A stretch of DNA of 64,000 nt from Chitinophaga sp. XS-30 (GTDB lineage: Bacteria > Bacteroidota > Bacteroidia > Chitinophagales > Chitinophagaceae). Below are positions 8,186-16,183 of the stretch, piece after piece; within the stretch, counting starts at the first letter, position 1, and each line of letters begins with the position of its first letter. Under the pieces are notes generated by a model. The model was not told the DNA's origin. It saw nothing but the letters and a program-made list of their open reading frames with translations, and ran no database searches. The position numbers and the translations under genes were made by a program. The stretch spans positions 2,540,032 through 2,604,031 of the forward strand of contig NZ_CP043006.1 of assembly GCF_008086345.1 (NCBI RefSeq). The letters run 5' to 3'.

Positions 8186-9520
8186 GATATTCAGGAATTC
8201 GTGCACCCCTTCGAGCGACAATTCCCTGCCATAACCGGATTGCTTCACACCACCAAAAGGCAGGCGGGCATCCGAGCGCACCATGGCATTGACGAATACA
8301 TTTCCGCTGTCTATCAGTGTGGCCAGCCGGGCCGCCTTTTCAATGTCTTTTGTCCACAGTGAAGCACCGAGGCCGAATGGCGTCTGGTTGGCCAGCCGGA
8401 TGGCGGAGGCTTCGTTATCCGCGGTGATCACAGCGGCAAGGGGGCCAAAGGTCTCCTCTTCAAAGGCCGTCATTCCCGGTTTAACGCCGGTCAGCAATGC
8501 CGGGATGAAATTACAGCCATTCCTTTCGCCGCCTGCCAGCAACGTGGCGCCCTGTTCCATGCTCTTTTGCATTTGTTTTTCAAGCTCTTCCGCCAGGTCC
8601 GGCCGCGCCATGGGGCCGGTATCCGTATCGGCCGCAAAAGGATCGCCCTGGTTCAGGGAAGTGATCAGCGATTGCACCTGCTGAATGAAATCATCCGCCA
8701 CCGCTTTCTCCACGATCCATCGCTTGGCGGCGATGCAGGACTGGCCTGCGTTCTGCATGCGTGCTTTTACGGCGGTCTTTGCCGCTTCTTCGAGGTTAGC
8801 GTCTTTCAGCACAATGAAAGGATCGCTGCCGCCCAGTTCCAGCACGGATTTCTTGATGTATTTACCGGCCAGTTGCCCAACACTCATGCCGGCAGGCGTA
8901 CTGCCGGTCAGTGTTACCCCGTGTACACGCGGGTCTGCAACAAGCGGCTCCATGTCCTTGGAGGATACCAGCACCGTCTGGAATGCACCTTCCGGAAAGC
9001 CCGCTTCGCGGAATATATCTTCAATGGCCAGCCCGCAGCCACTCACATTGCTGGCATGTTTCAGGATGACGGTATTGCCTGCCAGCATATTCGGGATAGC
9101 AAAGCGGAACACCTGCCAGTATGGGAAGTTCCAGGGCATGATGGCCAGCACGATCCCTTTCGGCTCAAACGCCGCGTAGCTCCTGCGCCCGTCCGATTCT
9201 ATCAGGCGGGGTTGCAGCATGGGTTGGATGTGCTGTGCATAATATTCGGCCGTAACGGCGCATTTGAGCACTTCCGCTTTGGCTTCTTTCAACGTTTTGC
9301 CCATCTCCCGGCTGATCAGCGAGCCATACGCCGTGGCGTTGTTCTTCAGCAGGGTAGCCGTCTGCAGCATCCAGGCGGCGCGCTGTTCCAGCCCGGCCTG
9401 TTTCAATGCCGCGAAAGCCTTCCAGCCATCCTGCATTTTCTTCTCGATCTCCGCTTTGGTGTGGGCGGCGTATTCCGCAATGGTTTCCTGCGTATATGGG
9501 TTGATGCTTTTGAATGCCAT
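8165..9520 (-). CDS. NAD(P)-dependent aldehyde dehydrogenase (succinate-semialdehyde dehydrogenase-like)
   Basis: 451 residues, the short form of the ALDH superfamily typical of Sad/YneI-type succinate-semialdehyde dehydrogenases. Catalytic residues are visible: Asn131 in MPWNFPYW (128-135), Glu228 in LELGG, and the nucleophile Cys262 in GQSCIAAKR. The Rossmann-fold TGSTPAG lies near 205. It oxidises an aldehyde to the acid in the cytoplasm; succinate semialdehyde is the best guess from length and the GQSC context, not proven. It is divergent from the MFS gene across a short shared promoter region. Its 3' end sits in a tandem repeat. Confidence 0.88.
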   Translation of the reverse strand: MAFKSINPYTQETIAEYAAHTKAEIEKKMQDGWKAFAALKQAGLEQRAAWMLQTATLLKNNATAYGSLISREMGKTLKEAKAEVLKCAVTAEYYAQHIQPMLQPRLIESDGRRSYAAFEPKGIVLAIMPWNFPYWQVFRFAIPNMLAGNTVILKHASNVSGCGLAIEDIFREAGFPEGAFQTVLVSSKDMEPLVADPRVHGVTLTGSTPAGMSVGQLAGKYIKKSVLELGGSDPFIVLKDANLEEAAKTAVKARMQNAGQSCIAAKRWIVEKAVADDFIQQVQSLITSLNQGDPFAADTDTGPMARPDLAEELEKQMQKSMEQGATLLAGGERNGCNFIPALLTGVKPGMTAFEEETFGPLAAVITADNEASAIRLANQTPFGLGASLWTKDIEKAARLATLIDSGNVFVNAMVRSDARLPFGGVKQSGYGRELSLEGVHEFLNIKTVYIQ

Positions 9521-9585
9521 GTAATAAAGTTAAGGATTTTGCACGGCCCGTACACTTGTTCAAAAGCTGTAACTTCGCCATTCTA

Positions 9586-10752
9586 ATGAACGGAAATATG
9601 TCGCTCGGAAAATGGAACATCGCTATCATGGCGCTTTGTACAGGCCTGATAGTAGCCAATATCTATTATAGCCAGCCACTGCTGGTACTGATCAGTCAGG
9701 AGTTCAATGTTACGGAAAGCAATGCGGGGCAGGTGACCTTTTTTACCCAGATCGGGTATGCGCTGGGCCTGCTGTTCTGTGTGCCGCTGGGGGATAAGCT
9801 GGAGCGCAAGCGGCAGATCGTCTTCATGACCGGTTGTGCCGTAGCTGCATTGATCGGCGCCGCCATTTCCATGAATGTGACGATGCTGAAGATCATGGGT
9901 TTCATTATCGGTTTTACGTCCATCGTGCCGCAGCTGATACTGCCGTTGAGCGCTTCCCTGGCCGCGCCGGAGCGGAGGGGCAAGGTGATCGGCGTGATCA
10001 TGAGCGGCCTGCTGATCGGTATCCTGCTGTCCAGGACCGTAAGCGGGGTGGTAGGAGAGCATCTGGGCTGGAGGGCGATGTTCTGGATCGCCGGTGGGTT
10101 GTCTTTTGTGATGATGATGACGATGATCTTTTCTTTTCCCCAAAGCCGGTCATCTTTTACCGGCAGCTATGGAGCGCTGATGCGTTCGCTGCTGACACTG
10201 GCGAAGGAGCAGCCTTTGCTCAGGGAAGCCTCGCTGATCAATGCCTGCGGATTTGCCGTTTTCGGGCTGTTCTGGACCACATCCGTCTTTCTGCTGTCCA
10301 ACCCTCCGTACAGCTTCGGCAGTGATGTGATCGGGCTGATGGGGCTTGCCGCGGCCACGGGGGCGCTTGGGGCGCCGCTCATCGGGCGGATAGCGGACAG
10401 GAAGAACCCGCGTATCGCCATCGGTTACGGGATCGCCTGCATACTGGCGGGCTATGTGATCTTCTGGTTCTTCCGGAACAGCCTCATCGGTATCGTAGCC
10501 GGTATCGTGCTGCTGGACCTGGGTTTGCAGGGCGTGCATGTCTCCAATCAAACCCGCATCTACGCCCTGCTGCCGGAAGCGAGGAACAGGATGAACACGG
10601 TGTTCATGACAGTGAGCTTTATCGGCACTTCACTGGGTTCGGGCATTGGGTTGTGGGTATGGGATATCGGGAAGTGGGCCGGTGTCTGCATAGCAGGTGT
10701 GGGGATCATGCTGCTGGCGATATTGGTGTATGGGATGACGTATAAGCGGTAG
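9586..10752 (+). CDS. MFS transporter
   Basis: About 388 residues from the ATG at 9586 (a second ATG at 9598 is possible). Starting at the earlier in-frame ATG (9514) would overlap the divergent dehydrogenase gene. About 12 hydrophobic segments are visible. The loop after TM2 has the basic pattern GDKLERKRQ, and the N terminus has IVANIYYSQPLL. The profile matches the small sugar-efflux/drug:H+ antiporter type of inner-membrane exporters. Substrate unknown. It may share regulation with the divergently transcribed aldehyde dehydrogenase. Confidence 0.8.
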   Translation: MNGNMSLGKWNIAIMALCTGLIVANIYYSQPLLVLISQEFNVTESNAGQVTFFTQIGYALGLLFCVPLGDKLERKRQIVFMTGCAVAALIGAAISMNVTMLKIMGFIIGFTSIVPQLILPLSASLAAPERRGKVIGVIMSGLLIGILLSRTVSGVVGEHLGWRAMFWIAGGLSFVMMMTMIFSFPQSRSSFTGSYGALMRSLLTLAKEQPLLREASLINACGFAVFGLFWTTSVFLLSNPPYSFGSDVIGLMGLAAATGALGAPLIGRIADRKNPRIAIGYGIACILAGYVIFWFFRNSLIGIVAGIVLLDLGLQGVHVSNQTRIYALLPEARNRMNTVFMTVSFIGTSLGSGIGLWVWDIGKWAGVCIAGVGIMLLAILVYGMTYKR

Positions 10753-10805
10753 GGGTGCTGAAGAACTGTACATCTAAAAAGTATTATCTTTATTATGATA
10801 ACAGG

Positions 10806-10985
10806 ATGCCCAACAAGAAAAAATCGATGTTACAGGTAACTGATAAAATATCTATTGCCAGTAGTAAGGGAATGGATCGTCTTCGAAGAGACATTTACCG
10901 CGCTGATATTGAAAAGCTAAAACTTTTTACGCAGATGCTCCGGACCAACAATTTACTGAAGAGGGCCAAAGTAACTCACAAGTAA
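10806..10985 (+). CDS. Small basic hypothetical protein
   Basis: 59 residues from the ATG at 10806; the frame opens at 10755, but the upstream part is implausible (Cys/Tyr rich). The product is strongly basic and helical, with runs such as MDRLRRDIYRADIEKLK. There is no signal peptide and no recognised family. It marks the start of the AT-rich accessory patch and sits 40 bases before the DUF6624 lipoprotein. Coding status is uncertain. Confidence 0.4.
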   Translation: MPNKKKSMLQVTDKISIASSKGMDRLRRDIYRADIEKLKLFTQMLRTNNLLKRAKVTHK

Positions 10986-11025
10986 CATATAAATGTTGCC
11001 CCTGTGCTTACTTCGATACAACCCA

Positions 11026-11688
11026 ATGAAATACCTGATTGTTATATCGACATTTCTGCTCACCAATTGTAGTAACACCTATAACAGCATGGACTATAAA
11101 AGTATCGCTGAAAGCATCATTAGTCTGAAAAATGCAGACCTGGAACTTCGGGACAAGCTTATTCAAAACGGGCAACTCTCAGAAGGATACAACGAGGAAA
11201 TGGCGCAATTGCACAACAGGAATGCGGAAATACTAAATGATATCATAGACTCCATCGGTTATCCAACAACTGACAAAGTTGGCAAAGAAGCCAGCGAAGC
11301 CGCCTGGCTGGTAATACAACATTCGATCGGCCGGCCTGACTTTATGAGAAAATGTGCGGTGCTATTGGAGAAGGCAGTTATTGAAAACAAGGCAAATCCG
11401 AGAAGTTTAGCTTACCTGGCTGACCGGATAGCTGTGCTCGAAGGGAAACCACAACTTTATGGAACGCAGTTTGACTGGGACGAAAAAGGAGCATTAAGTC
11501 CCAATCTTTTTGATGATGTCGTCAAAGTAAATCAAAGACGGGAATCTGTCGGATTTAACACACTGGAAGAACAGACCGTAATCATAAGAAAACAGGCGGA
11601 GAATGAGCGTCAGTCGCCACCGGAAGATTTTAAGATAAGGAAAGAAGAAGTTGATGAATGGAGAAGAACGGTGGGGTGGATAAAATAG
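11026..11688 (+). CDS. DUF6624 family lipoprotein
   Basis: 220 residues from the ATG at 11026, which gives a compact lipoprotein signal with lipobox LTNC (Cys15). The body matches my memory of DUF6624: an LRDKLI segment, LAYLADRIAVLEGKPQLYGTQ in the middle, and RRESVGFNTLEE followed by a charged tail. Family function is unknown. Codon use is more AT-rich than the neighbouring metabolic genes, consistent with acquisition. It is probably anchored in the outer or inner membrane, facing the periplasm. Confidence 0.7.
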   Translation: MKYLIVISTFLLTNCSNTYNSMDYKSIAESIISLKNADLELRDKLIQNGQLSEGYNEEMAQLHNRNAEILNDIIDSIGYPTTDKVGKEASEAAWLVIQHSIGRPDFMRKCAVLLEKAVIENKANPRSLAYLADRIAVLEGKPQLYGTQFDWDEKGALSPNLFDDVVKVNQRRESVGFNTLEEQTVIIRKQAENERQSPPEDFKIRKEEVDEWRRTVGWIK

Positions 11689-11765
11689 AAACTGCTACTG
11701 ACACAGAGTTTGCGTCAGGCGGACTGACTTGGAGTATTTTAATCGCATGACGACTATACCAGGAA

Positions 11766-12710
11766 ATGAAAAATAAGAAAAAAACAGGCATCGCAGGGCT
11801 GGCTTTAGCAATACTAACAATCTTGATAATGGGACTATTTGACTTTTGGAAACCAAAATCCAACAATGGACAATTTGTTGGCGAGATAGCTTTTAACAGT
11901 AACCGGGACAGACAAATGCAAATGACCCCGCAAGTACTTGACCAGTTGAGAAAGTTAAATATTACTGCCGACAAAGAACTCAAACTTGAATACTTCTTCT
12001 ATACAAACAAAGCAGAAAAAGCGGAGCAACTGGCAACTGAAATAAGGAAGTTGAATTATACAGTTCAATACGGTGTTTCGGCTGGCGATAAAAAACTAGT
12101 TGTTGTAACTGGCTGGACGCCCAAGATGAGAATGGCAGATGAAGTCGTTGCACATTGGACGGAACAAATGTGTGAACTGGGGTATAAGTTTGATTGCGAA
12201 TTTGACGGTTGGGGAACTGATCCAAGCCAGGACGGCAATAGTGAGGATACAACTGAAAACGCCTTTGAAGGTCTAAGAAGCATGGCGTTTTCTACAACTC
12301 CGGAAGTGCTTGGCCTCTCATTGCCGGCAGATAAAATTTCAGTTTACGGCTTGATAATGGACTGGGGAATGGATGGTGCTGTAGCAACATCGGTTTCATA
12401 TCAGACGGGTGATGCAAGTTTATATTTAAGTTCAGGTGGAGGCATTGTCGGCGGAGGACAACATCAAAATGTAAATAGTGCAGCAAAGAAATTTGTGAGT
12501 TTAGGCCAGGCATTTCTTGACAAAGCAGCCAAAACTCAAACAACAATCCCGCCGGCAACAGATCAGGTAAAATTCTATTTTCTGACAAACAACGGGATTT
12601 ACGTAGGGCAAGACATAATGAAGAACTTTGAAAACAATTCTTCTCCCTGGTTAAAATTATTTGAGGAAGGGAATAATGTGTTGATAGAATTACGTAGGAC
12701 AAACGAATAA
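11766..12710 (+). CDS. Membrane-anchored RraB-domain protein with a C-terminal domain of unknown function
   Basis: 314 residues. An N-terminal membrane helix (about 9-26) follows a KNKKK basic start. Residues about 38-152 resemble the RraB (regulator of RNase E activity B) fold: LEYFFYTNKAEKAEQLA, then VVVTGWTPKM, then a WTEQMCELGYKFDCEFDGWG block with both conserved Cys. Residues about 175-314 form a second domain (PADKISVYGLIMDWGM, a Gly-rich GGGIVGGGQ, then FYFLTNNGIYVG) that I do not recognise as a named family. Membrane tethering would put the domain outside if the helix is a signal anchor, which would not fit an RNase regulator. The fold may therefore serve another role here. AT-rich codon use. 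Confidence 0.6.
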   Translation: MKNKKKTGIAGLALAILTILIMGLFDFWKPKSNNGQFVGEIAFNSNRDRQMQMTPQVLDQLRKLNITADKELKLEYFFYTNKAEKAEQLATEIRKLNYTVQYGVSAGDKKLVVVTGWTPKMRMADEVVAHWTEQMCELGYKFDCEFDGWGTDPSQDGNSEDTTENAFEGLRSMAFSTTPEVLGLSLPADKISVYGLIMDWGMDGAVATSVSYQTGDASLYLSSGGGIVGGGQHQNVNSAAKKFVSLGQAFLDKAAKTQTTIPPATDQVKFYFLTNNGIYVGQDIMKNFENNSSPWLKLFEEGNNVLIELRRTNE

Positions 12711-12823
12711 TCGCAGGAATTGACAACGGCATTAAAAAATGGACTTTTGACACAGTAAAAATGACAATTACATACTATGACATCGACGGCAACGGAATTT
12801 TAGCAGAAAAGATTGAAAAATAG
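12698..12823 (+). pseudogene. Possible 3' remnant of a hypothetical gene
   Basis: An open frame of 41 codons without its own start at the 5' end runs to a TAG at 12821. It has coding-like composition, with a C-terminal YYDIDGNGILAEKIEK. It overlaps the last codons of the RraB-domain gene in another frame. It could be the tail of a displaced gene, a frameshifted extension of the preceding gene, or noise. Confidence 0.3.
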
Positions 12824-12908
12824 GCAAATTGATAGTAAGCTTGCACCCGTATATGAGGATGAGAGCAAAATCCCCAAAAATTCTTAAATTCGTAAAAAAC
12901 AGAGGGAT

Positions 12909-13079
12909 ATGAATACACTAACAATAGACAATAAGTCATATGTTGTTATTCCAAAAAAGGAGTACGAGTACCTTGTTACAAAAGCGGCCAGCAAAACCCC
13001 TCCCGCTAAAAAAATGTCTCTGGATCAGGGAAAAAAAATGGCTTATAAGCTTATAGATAAATGGGCAAAAGAAAAGTAA
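12909..13079 (+). CDS. Antitoxin of a type II toxin-antitoxin pair
   Basis: 56 residues. The N-terminal part (TLTIDNKSYVVIPKKEYEYL) resembles the DNA-binding half of Bacteroidota Phd/YefM-like antitoxins. The C-terminal half is Lys-rich and probably disordered until bound to the toxin. The gene overlaps the toxin start by 19 bases, a usual translational coupling for such modules. By family it neutralises the toxin and represses its own promoter. Only position and general pattern support the call; no precise family could be named. Confidence 0.65.
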   Translation: MNTLTIDNKSYVVIPKKEYEYLVTKAASKTPPAKKMSLDQGKKMAYKLIDKWAKEK

Positions 13080-13357
13080 CCATTTTAGATACTGCTGTGG
13101 AGGCAGTGGCCAAAGTGTCATTGTTCATAGAAGGGAAAGGATTGCCTGAAACAGCCAAGCGGTTTGTTGACGAGGTTTTTTTGTTTTTTGATAAATTATC
13201 CGATGAGCGGCTGGTACATCGGGCATGTCAACATACTCCCTGGAAAAAGTTAACTTATCGTTGTGCTACATTCAGGAAGAAATACACTGTAGCTTACCTG
13301 GAGCACAGTACAGAAATTGTAATCTGTGAGTTTGTTCCAACTAAATTGTTGGTATAG
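13061..13357 (+). CDS. RelE/ParE-family toxin
   Basis: 98 residues, the usual size for the RelE/ParE fold. It starts with a beta strand (KVTILDTAVEAVAKV), then a helical pair with KGLPETAKRFVDEVFLFFDKL. Late strands YRCATFRKKYTVAYLE and IVICEFVPTKLL match the tail of ParE-like plasmid-stabilisation toxins. The target is either mRNA at the ribosome (RelE type) or gyrase (ParE type); sequence alone does not decide. It follows and overlaps the antitoxin gene. AT-rich and probably acquired. Confidence 0.7.
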   Translation: MGKRKVTILDTAVEAVAKVSLFIEGKGLPETAKRFVDEVFLFFDKLSDERLVHRACQHTPWKKLTYRCATFRKKYTVAYLEHSTEIVICEFVPTKLLV

Positions 13358-13449
13358 ATAATTTTAAAGCCGCCTTCAAAGGTGAGATACTGTCTAACAT
13401 TTTGGGTTAAAGCTGCAAAGCGCTATCGCTAATTTAACAAGATGACAAA

Positions 13450-14121
13450 ATGATTGCGGCAAGACCATGTATTACATACAGACTTCCTGCTAGCAGGATA
13501 ACTCAGGCATTAACAGGTGGGAAAATTGAGAAAGTTTGGGCTAACGTTCAACGTTTTTTGTCAGCTTGCACAAACGCTGACATAGAAAAGCCCAACAGTA
13601 TATATTTAACAGGTTACGCCGCTGATGAAGACCAAGGAGAGAACCCAAATCTAGCCGAACAACTAATAAAAAAGACGCAGGACGTTTTCGGAATTGGAAC
13701 GACGGAACCAGTAGGGTATTTGTATCCTGAAAACACGCCACTACGACAAACAAAAACTACCTGGCAGTTGACTGCTGACGATTTAGACAAAGTCCTGAGT
13801 TATATAACCGGACTTCAGCCTCTTCCAAAATATAATTTAGGACCAATAGAGTTAATCTTATCTTATGATTTCAAATTGATTAACATAACGACTGGGGAAG
13901 AACTACCTGACCAACAATACCAATCAAGTTTACTTATTTGGTTGGCAAGAAGCAATCATGTTAGCCCAATTTTATGCTTTCCTTTTTCACAACCAGACAA
14001 GGATTTTTGGGATTATCTGGAAAACATAGAAAATCTTGTTCCGTTTAAGTTCGACAGAAAGTATTTAAGAATTGAGAAAGCGAACAAAAAAGGAACAGCA
14101 AATATGTTTTCAAAGTTATGA
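13450..14121 (+). CDS. Hypothetical protein in the AT-rich patch
   Basis: 223 residues, soluble, no signal peptide, no recognised family. Composition is mixed alpha/beta with an aromatic-rich C-terminal part (DKDFWDYLENIENLVPFKFDRKYL). The AT-rich codon use matches the neighbouring toxin-antitoxin pair and differs from the flanking chromosome, which suggests arrival with it. The gene is 92 bases after the toxin and separately started. It could be an immunity-type or effector-associated cytoplasmic protein, but nothing in the sequence proves that. Confidence 0.55.
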   Translation: MIAARPCITYRLPASRITQALTGGKIEKVWANVQRFLSACTNADIEKPNSIYLTGYAADEDQGENPNLAEQLIKKTQDVFGIGTTEPVGYLYPENTPLRQTKTTWQLTADDLDKVLSYITGLQPLPKYNLGPIELILSYDFKLINITTGEELPDQQYQSSLLIWLARSNHVSPILCFPFSQPDKDFWDYLENIENLVPFKFDRKYLRIEKANKKGTANMFSKL

Positions 14122-14412
14122 CCGAATATGAGGACCACCAATAGGCGCTTGGCTTAATGTGGCTGGTGACGTATCTTCATATCAATCACCCATTCAGAAA
14201 AAAAACGCTCCCCCTCCCCAAAAGAACTTCGCGTAGCCGGGAATTAGCTTAAAGATAACATACTCTTAATACTGAAGTAATATCCAGGAACTTTCTTTGC
14301 ATGCTGAAGCCAAAAGTGTAAACCCTGCTACTCCGGGTTCATATGATTACACGGTCAGGGGGATACATTATCGATTGAGGGATTTTTTAAAATTGCCTCA
14401 GCCATAAAACAC
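14122..14412. other. Intergenic stretch between accessory patch and Sus-like locus 1
   Basis: No gene, tRNA or clear terminator is seen in these 291 bases. A short hairpin (AACCC...GGGTT near 14323-14340) lies upstream of the sigma-factor gene. The promoter for the sigma gene should lie here, but no convincing TAnnTTTG box was found. Confidence 0.5.
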
Positions 14413-14967
14413 TTGATGAACATGCATTTGTCAGATAAGCTAATTTCTTTGTGGGGGAAAGTACGGGAAGGCGACAAGGAGGCGTTATTCGTGCTGTATG
14501 ACGACATGTATTTTCATCTTGTTCGTTATGGCTTATCGCAGTATGCAGACAGTGATCTGGTCAAGGATTGCATCGGCCAATTGTTCCTGAAGTTATGGGA
14601 CAGGCATGAGAGCCTGAATGATGTAGAAAATGTACAGTCTTATTTGTTCACTTCATTAAGGAGGCTGCTCCATGATTATCTGAATGCCCAAAACCGGGTT
14701 AGCACTTCCATCCGTAATATACAGGAGGAAGATGAGGCTTCTTATGAAGAAATAATTATCGCCCGGGAAAAGGAAGAAGAGGTCAGAAGAAACCTTAGCA
14801 ATGCATTAAAAACGTTATCCCCAAAGCAGATCGAATTGATCCGGTTAAAATTTTTTGAAAATCTTTCCTATAAAGAAATTGCCCACATTAGTTCCCAAAG
14901 CGTCAAAACTTCCTACAACACCATATACGACGCGCTTAAAGTCCTCCGGCTCAAGCTCAGAATGTGA
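14413..14967 (+). CDS. ECF RNA polymerase sigma factor (locus 1)
   Basis: 184 residues, full ECF length. Region 2 (ALFVLYDDMYFHLVRYG and VKDCIGQLFLKLWD) lies at about 22-80. Region 4 (LSPKQIELIRLKFFENLSYKEIA, then a helix-turn-helix) lies at about 130-180. It directs polymerase to the downstream susCD operon once released by the FecR anti-sigma factor. The fecR gene follows after 78 bases, the standard Bacteroidota order. Unlike the sigma of locus 2, it ends right after region 4 with no hydrophobic tail. Confidence 0.93.
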   Translation: MMNMHLSDKLISLWGKVREGDKEALFVLYDDMYFHLVRYGLSQYADSDLVKDCIGQLFLKLWDRHESLNDVENVQSYLFTSLRRLLHDYLNAQNRVSTSIRNIQEEDEASYEEIIIAREKEEEVRRNLSNALKTLSPKQIELIRLKFFENLSYKEIAHISSQSVKTSYNTIYDALKVLRLKLRM

Positions 14968-15045
14968 GGAATAAAAAAAATCTGTTTTTCTCTTAGGAAA
15001 ACGATCCACTTTTCCCGTCAATAAGGGAACAAGCTACAAGTTGAC

Positions 15046-16158
15046 ATGAATCTGCAACATCCCGAACCTGAAGATCTCCTCTGTGACGAGTCTTTCCTGC
15101 GATTTTGCCGGGGAGAAGAAAAGGCCGATGTTTTATTCTGGGAGAACTGGATCGAAGCGCATCCGGATAAGTTTACCGTTGTAAGCAATGCGAAGCGGTT
15201 GTTTGAAGTGTTGAGTGCCGGACAAGGCAATCGTCTTGAGCAATTAGCTTCTTTGAAGGATGCCATCGCCCGGAGGGAGCGGTTTAAGGAAGCCGTATTG
15301 CATAATACTCCCGGGATACCGCTTCCGCAGCCAGGGCGGGTTGTAAAATTCAACAGGAGACATTTCGTTGGATACGCTGCATCAATTGCAGTGTTGATCA
15401 CTGTCAGCGTTTGGGCCTATACAAAATATGGCGGAAAGCATGTGCGGGCACCTCATAACTACGAATATTATACTTCACAAGGCAAACATAAAACAATCAT
15501 GCTGCCGGATAGTAGCGTGATCATGCTGAACGAGAACAGCCACTTGTCTATTAGCAAAAATTTCGATGCCCGGCACAGGGAAGTAACCATAACCGGAGAG
15601 GCTTTTTTCGACATCAAGCATGACGCAGCACATCCGTTTGTTGTACATACCAGTGAATACAGGATCAGGGTATTAGGCACCTCTTTCAATGTAAAGTCCT
15701 ATCCCGGTGGAAGCAGAACGGAGACGGACCTGATATCCGGTAAAGTGGAGATTGTGCCTGCCGGTGTTGAGCGGGGAGAAAGGGTGATCCTGAGGCCCAA
15801 TGAGAAATTCATCCTTGAACGGGAAGTCCCTGCCGGCCCGGGGGCGCCTGTTCTCCTTGCTCCCCGTAAAGGGACTGTTGCAAAGCTGAATGTAGATACG
15901 TTGACGCGTCATGCCACGGAGACTTCCTGGACGCGCAGAAAGATGGAAATAAAAGATGAGACTTTTGAACAGATAGCACAGAAGCTGCAGTCCTGGTACG
16001 GAATAAAAATAACCTTTGCCAGCGAGGCTGTCAGGAAATACAGGTACACCGCGACTTTTGACGGTGAGACGATTTTTAAAGCACTGCAATATTTACAGCA
16101 AACTTATCCATTCACTTATAGGGTCGAACAAGATTCGATTGTAATTACTCAAAGCTAG
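15046..16158 (+). CDS. FecR-type anti-sigma factor (locus 1)
   Basis: 370 residues. A cytoplasmic sigma-binding N-terminal part (about 1-100) is followed by one membrane helix (about 104-124, VGYAASIAVLITVSVWAY). Next come a periplasmic FecR domain (about 135-230, with LPDSSVIMLNENS, ITGEAFFDI and VLGTSFNV) and a C-terminal DUF4974 domain that by family contacts the STN domain of the SusC receptor. It holds the ECF sigma inactive until the receptor is occupied. It lies between the sigma and susC genes, 25 bases before susC. Confidence 0.93.
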   Translation: MNLQHPEPEDLLCDESFLRFCRGEEKADVLFWENWIEAHPDKFTVVSNAKRLFEVLSAGQGNRLEQLASLKDAIARRERFKEAVLHNTPGIPLPQPGRVVKFNRRHFVGYAASIAVLITVSVWAYTKYGGKHVRAPHNYEYYTSQGKHKTIMLPDSSVIMLNENSHLSISKNFDARHREVTITGEAFFDIKHDAAHPFVVHTSEYRIRVLGTSFNVKSYPGGSRTETDLISGKVEIVPAGVERGERVILRPNEKFILEREVPAGPGAPVLLAPRKGTVAKLNVDTLTRHATETSWTRRKMEIKDETFEQIAQKLQSWYGIKITFASEAVRKYRYTATFDGETIFKALQYLQQTYPFTYRVEQDSIVITQS

Positions 16159-16183
16159 AAAACAATCATTAAAAAGTAATCGT

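Noticed and set aside
14122..14412. tRNA or attachment site beside the accessory patch
   Set aside because: No cloverleaf-forming sequence or flanking direct repeat was found by eye.
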